Of a stretch of DNA of 7,209 nucleotides, positions 4,306 to 7,209 are shown piece by piece (position 1 is the stretch's first letter; every line of letters starts with the position of its first letter). Source of the DNA: an uncultured bacterium (GTDB taxonomy: Bacteria; Actinomycetota; Coriobacteriia; Coriobacteriales; Coriobacteriaceae); assembly GCA_905215195.1 (NCBI GenBank), contig CAJMPF010000087.1, positions 1-7,209 of the forward strand. The letters are read 5' to 3'. The position numbers and the translations under genes are program-made. The notes below the pieces were generated by a model that worked only from the letters and a program-made list of their open reading frames with translations, had not been told where the DNA came from and did not search any database.

Positions 4306-6218
4306 AGGGCAGGGACTTTCGGCTCATCGTCGAGCTGCGGAATGGTGCCTACCACGTTGTCCGCCAGCCAATTCATTTCGACAATCTGCGTGCTCGGCAG
4401 CGGAGGGAAGCCTTCGATCTGTACCACGCCGTTCTGGCTGTGGAGCTCGCCGCCAAAGGGGTTGATGGATCCCTCAACAATGCCGTTGCGGAGCAACTGC
4501 ACGAGTTTGCGCGTTTGGTAGGGTAGGCCCGGAGCGTAACGGATGTCGATAACGCCGGAGCTCATGCCATACCAGTAGTTGACAGCGCGCACTTGGTTGT
4601 CGTCGCTGGTCTCGTCCCACGTGCCGTGAAGAAGGCTGCGAACGATGAGCTCGTAGTAACGGCCCCAGTTCCATACGGGCATGGCGATGCCGGTGACTTT
4701 GCCGTCGACCAAGCGGTGAAGCCCGTAGGCCGTTGGGTCTTCGAGCGACTTTGACATGTCAGCGCCGGTCATGACGCTTACGCCTTCGCGGCACATGGCT
4801 TCGGCAAGACCACCGGCGGGAACATCGCCCCAGGTGAGGATGACCTGCGCGCGCGGGTCGAGCAGCGAGGCGCCAATCGCAAAGGCGTTGATCTCGCTGA
4901 GTGCGCCCGAGGCGAAGACCGACGCGTGGTAACCGATGCGGTGGTTGTCCGCCATGCTGGCGGCAAGGGCGCCCAGGAGGAACTTGGCCTCGTACATCTT
5001 GCCAAAGTACGAACGGACGCTTTGATGGGGAAGGCCGATAGAGCAGTTGAGGAACCGAACCCGGGGATACTCAACGGCAGCCCTGAGCGTGTATTCCATC
5101 AGGCGGTGCGAGGTCGAGAAGATGACGTTTGCTCCATGTTTGACAGCCGTTTCCACGGCGGCGTAGAACACATCCGGATCGTGACAGTCCTCGAACGCCT
5201 CGGTGCGCACGATACCGCCAAAGTGCTCATCGAGATACTGACGCCCTTGGTCGTGCAGGCTGTCCCAGCTCGACGTCGCACAGGGGAACTCATGGATAAA
5301 GGCGATGCGCAGGGGGTTGGCCGTCGAGTAGACGGTCTTGCCCATAAAGAAGTTGAGCACGCCAGAGGTGGACTTGGCGGGCGTCTCCTCCTCGTCGACG
5401 CTCGGTGCTTCGACGAGATCGACCTTGTCCTCGTCATTTTTGCCGGCAATGACCAGCTCGCGCCAGATCTTGCACAGGCGGTTTACGACGATATCCGTTG
5501 GCGTATCCAGCAGGCGGTCCTGGTTGTACACATTGAGGTAGACGAGCATGGCGTCGGCGGGCGTAATGTCCAGGTGATCGCCGCCTGCGCGAAGGTAGGC
5601 ACGCTTAAAGAGCAGGAAAGTGTGGCGCAGGTAGTCGACCTTTTTCTGCGGCCATTTTTCGATAAGGTTCTGACCGAGCATCTTCGCGAGCGTTTCGTAG
5701 CTTCCCTCACGCGAGAACTCGATCTCGTATAGGGGGCAGACGCGCCAAAACGCGCAGAACTCGCCGTACAGGCGGCTTTCGACGGAATCCCATGTGCCGG
5801 GGTAGAGACGGGTGACCTTGGCCGAAACCGTCGGGGCGTCTAGGAATTTGAGGACACTGACGCGTTTGTTGCCTTCTTGGACATAGAACCGATGCATGAA
5901 CTCGGTGACGATGACGGGGTCGCGATAGCCCTCGGTCACCTGGATGTCGTAGAGGTTGGACCACTTGCGGGCGAACTCGGTGCTAAACGGAAGCAGGGGC
6001 ATAAAGTTACACGAAAAGGCGGACTGACGGCCCTTGGTGACCGTGCCGACAACCATTTCGAGCGGAATATCCCGCAGGCCGACATTCTCTCGCTGACCTA
6101 AGGGGAGCTGAGCAACCAAGCTATCGAGGTCCGTAAGGTATGGATGCTCGCTTTGGCTAATGGCGCGTCGACGTCCTTGCTCGCCGCGCTTGCGTGCTTG
6201 ACGATAGGCCTCTTCCAT
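4302..6218 (-). CDS. ParB-N-like domain fused to a BMP/PnrA-type ligand-binding domain; no signal peptide
   Basis: A 638-residue protein of unknown function. Residues 1-25 are basic and polar, with no signal peptide or lipobox. Residues about 46-127 resemble the ParB/sulfiredoxin-like fold: RDIPLEMVVGT, then DPVIVTEFMHRFYVQEGNKRVSVLKFL, where EGNKRV sits like the GERR box of ParB. A mostly helical part (about 140-257) and an acidic linker (260-285) follow. Residues about 302-595 resemble the BMP (Med/PnrA) solute-binding family: RIAFIHE, NVIFSTSHRLMEY, SYFGKMYEAKFLLGALAASMADNHRIGYHA, INAFAIGASLLDP, TWGDVPAGGLAEAMCREGVSVMTGAD and GSINPFGGEL. BMP proteins usually bind nucleosides outside the cell for an ABC transporter; here no export signal or transporter genes exist, so an intracellular ligand sensor is likelier. 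GGGAG (6226-6230) sets the start. Automatic pipelines would probably call it a substrate-binding protein. Confidence 0.85.
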   Translation of the reverse strand: MEEAYRQARKRGEQGRRRAISQSEHPYLTDLDSLVAQLPLGQRENVGLRDIPLEMVVGTVTKGRQSAFSCNFMPLLPFSTEFARKWSNLYDIQVTEGYRDPVIVTEFMHRFYVQEGNKRVSVLKFLDAPTVSAKVTRLYPGTWDSVESRLYGEFCAFWRVCPLYEIEFSREGSYETLAKMLGQNLIEKWPQKKVDYLRHTFLLFKRAYLRAGGDHLDITPADAMLVYLNVYNQDRLLDTPTDIVVNRLCKIWRELVIAGKNDEDKVDLVEAPSVDEEETPAKSTSGVLNFFMGKTVYSTANPLRIAFIHEFPCATSSWDSLHDQGRQYLDEHFGGIVRTEAFEDCHDPDVFYAAVETAVKHGANVIFSTSHRLMEYTLRAAVEYPRVRFLNCSIGLPHQSVRSYFGKMYEAKFLLGALAASMADNHRIGYHASVFASGALSEINAFAIGASLLDPRAQVILTWGDVPAGGLAEAMCREGVSVMTGADMSKSLEDPTAYGLHRLVDGKVTGIAMPVWNWGRYYELIVRSLLHGTWDETSDDNQVRAVNYWYGMSSGVIDIRYAPGLPYQTRKLVQLLRNGIVEGSINPFGGELHSQNGVVQIEGFPPLPSTQIVEMNWLADNVVGTIPQLDDEPKVPAL

Positions 6219-6245
6219 AATGTTGCTCCCTTAGTCGTTTAAACA

Positions 6246-6274
6246 ACTATATGAACCATGGTACCACGAATGAA
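6246..6274 (-). promoter_or_regulatory. Putative promoter of the ParB-N/BMP-phosphoesterase operon
   Basis: On the minus strand TATAGT (6251-6246, five of six) is preceded after 17 bases by TTCATT (6274-6269, three of six). Transcription would start near 6239, giving a leader of about 20 bases with GGGAG ahead of the ATG at 6218. The spacer carries overlapping palindromes ACCATGGT and GGTACC, which might be an operator. The -35 touches the hairpin that ends the MscS-type gene. Confidence 0.45.
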
Positions 6275-6312
6275 AACCACTACAAAGATGCCTGACCCCT
6301 TTGCGGTGGTTT
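6274..6312 (-). repeat. REP-like hairpin overlapping the stop codon of the MscS-type gene; probable terminator
   Basis: Arms 6274-6287 and 6299-6312 pair at 13 of 14 positions (one wobble, one mismatch) around an 11-base loop. On the minus strand the hairpin begins in the TAA stop of the MscS-type gene and ends GTGGTTTTCATT, so it has a U-tract and should terminate that gene. Its AACCACC-NN-AAAGGGG-N-CA first arm is shared with the palindrome at 3561-3593, in the same orientation. Confidence 0.65.
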
Positions 6313-7078
6313 AGGCGATGATGGGGGCGATGGCGCGGATGCGGGCGTCGGCTGCCGTGAATGTGGTGCTGTCGTCGCTGACGATAAAGATGATCTTTCC
6401 TTTGATGCCAAAGTCGCCGATTTCGCTAAAGAGTACGTAGGGCTCCTTGTCAAAGCCCGAGATGGGAAGCACGGCGGCCTTGGTGGCGCTGGTCAGCTCG
6501 TCTGCCAGTGCGTCGAGCGAGGCCCACTTGGACGTGTCCTTTACGGCAACGGGCACAGCCACGCGCCCAAAGGGCATCAAATGCACGAGCGTGTTCTTGG
6601 AGATGTTGGAGTTGGGGACGATGATGGTCTGCCCGCAGGCGTCCTCGATGGTCGTATGACGCCAGGTGATGTCCTGGACCACGCCCGATACGCCGCCGAC
6701 CTCGATATTGTCGCCGGGTTTGATGATGCCCATAAAGGTCACTTGCATGCCGCCGATAAGGTTTGACAGCGTGTCCTGAAAGCCGAGCGAGATGGCGATG
6801 CCGCCGACGCCAAGAGCGGCGACGAGCGCGTTTGCGTTAATGCCAAAGCAGTTGTCGAGGATAAAGCTGCCGCCGATCATCCAGATGACGGCGCGCGCAA
6901 TGTTGATGAAGATGCTCGATGCCGGAAGTGGGTTGTCGTCGCGGTTGAGCAGGTGGCGCAGGGTCTTGGATACGACCTTGGTGGCGATGGCGGTGCCTAG
7001 TACCAAGATGCCGGCCCAGATGATGTTGTGGACCCACCGTTGTTCAAAGAAATGAAGAATCGGTTTAAACAATTCCAT
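6311..7078 (-). CDS. MscS-family mechanosensitive ion channel
   Basis: Small-conductance mechanosensitive channel protein of the inner membrane, which in studied relatives opens under membrane tension to release solutes on hypo-osmotic shock. At 255 residues it is a little shorter than E. coli MscS (286). Two hydrophobic helices (about 17-37 and 55-77) precede the pore helix TM3, NALVAALGVGGIAISLGFQDTLSNLIGGM (83-111), whose Gly/Ala pattern is the family hallmark. The beta domain follows with KPGDNIEVGGVSGVVQDITWRHTTIEDACGQTIIVPNSNI (120-159), then a carboxyl alpha/beta domain. ATG is preceded by AGGAGG (7094-7089 on the minus strand) at a rather long 10-base distance; no in-frame upstream start competes. 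Its own terminator-like hairpin and the operon promoter after it suggest it is a separate unit. Confidence 0.95.
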   Translation of the reverse strand: MELFKPILHFFEQRWVHNIIWAGILVLGTAIATKVVSKTLRHLLNRDDNPLPASSIFINIARAVIWMIGGSFILDNCFGINANALVAALGVGGIAISLGFQDTLSNLIGGMQVTFMGIIKPGDNIEVGGVSGVVQDITWRHTTIEDACGQTIIVPNSNISKNTLVHLMPFGRVAVPVAVKDTSKWASLDALADELTSATKAAVLPISGFDKEPYVLFSEIGDFGIKGKIIFIVSDDSTTFTAADARIRAIAPIIA

Positions 7079-7109
7079 GTTGGGAAAACCTCCTCATGAT
7101 CGTCCAACC

Positions 7110-7115
7110 ATGATA
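7110..7115 (-). promoter_or_regulatory. Possible -10 element for the MscS-type gene
   Basis: TATCAT on the minus strand (five of six) lies 32 bases before the ATG with the Shine-Dalgarno between. No good -35 is seen 16-18 bases upstream, and that stretch lies inside the terminator hairpin, so this is a weak call. Confidence 0.22.
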
Positions 7116-7121
7116 CCCACC

Positions 7122-7155
7122 AAAAGCCCGTCCGATCACATTCGGACGGGCTTTT
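7122..7155. terminator. Perfect bidirectional intrinsic terminator
   Basis: A 14-bp perfect stem (AAAAGCCCGTCCGA at 7122-7135 with 7142-7155) and a 6-base loop. Both strands end in TTTT because the arms begin and end in A4/T4. No + strand gene lies to its left, so it probably ends a minus-strand gene beyond the right edge; TAA on the minus strand at 7207-7209 could be that gene's stop, but this cannot be tested here. It insulates the MscS-type gene from that neighbour. Confidence 0.9.
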
Positions 7156-7209
7156 GCGCTCGATATAAGGCTTGTACGGCGGGGCTGCAAGGCCCGGCGG
7201 TGTAGCTTA

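Noticed and set aside
3682..4521. A 279-codon + strand frame opposite the phosphoesterase gene
   Set aside because: The minus strand there encodes a protein with all phosphoesterase motifs; the + frame has no recognisable domain and runs across the ATGA junction of the two real genes.
4926..5732. A 268-codon + strand frame opposite the ParB-N/BMP gene
   Set aside because: It is the antisense shadow of the BMP region, which has clear family motifs on the minus strand; no Shine-Dalgarno or promoter was seen for the + frame.
6237..6246. GTTTAAACAA shared by the operon leader (6237) and the 5' end of the MscS-type gene (7063)
   Set aside because: One copy is inside coding sequence (codons for LFK) and the other in a leader; a 10-base AT-rich match containing a palindrome is most likely chance.

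Overview
The window is a chromosomal stretch from a fairly GC-rich bacterium. Gene order (tuf, rpmG, tRNA-Trp, secE, nusG, rplK, rplA), the four-cysteine L33, short single-span SecE, compact NusG and base composition fit a member of Actinomycetota. My best guess is class Coriobacteriia, possibly Collinsella or a relative. That placement is inference from protein flavour and synteny, not from a search.

Left half (about 1-3545, + strand): a translation, transcription and secretion block. It opens with the 3' two-thirds of the elongation factor Tu gene (domains II and III) and its intrinsic terminator. A promoter then drives rpmG (L33), followed closely by tRNA-Trp, a hairpin with a weak U-tract, secE (SecYEG subunit), nusG (elongation factor), rplK (L11) and rplA (L1). 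The rplK-rplA spacer is rich in hairpins. Its last hairpin closely resembles the L1-binding element of 23S rRNA and touches the rplA Shine-Dalgarno, so L1 probably represses its own translation there. A strong 17-bp hairpin terminator ends the block after rplA. The usual next genes, rplJ and rplL, are absent.

Right half (about 3560-7078, - strand): three genes read toward the ribosomal block. MscS-type channel gene (7078-6311) stands alone. Next comes a two-gene operon with an ATGA overlap: a 638-residue protein joining a ParB-N-like domain to a BMP/PnrA-type ligand-binding domain with no signal peptide, then a calcineurin-like phosphoesterase whose first metal motif is D-x-E instead of D-x-H. 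No ABC transporter genes accompany the BMP domain, so an intracellular ligand-sensing role is more likely than uptake. This operon is the least understood part of the window.

Two related REP-like hairpins, each overlapping or abutting the stop codon of a minus-strand gene and followed by TTTT on that strand, sit at 3561-3593 and 6274-6312. They bracket the two-gene operon and probably act as terminators. The right edge holds a perfect 14-bp bidirectional terminator and no supportable gene.
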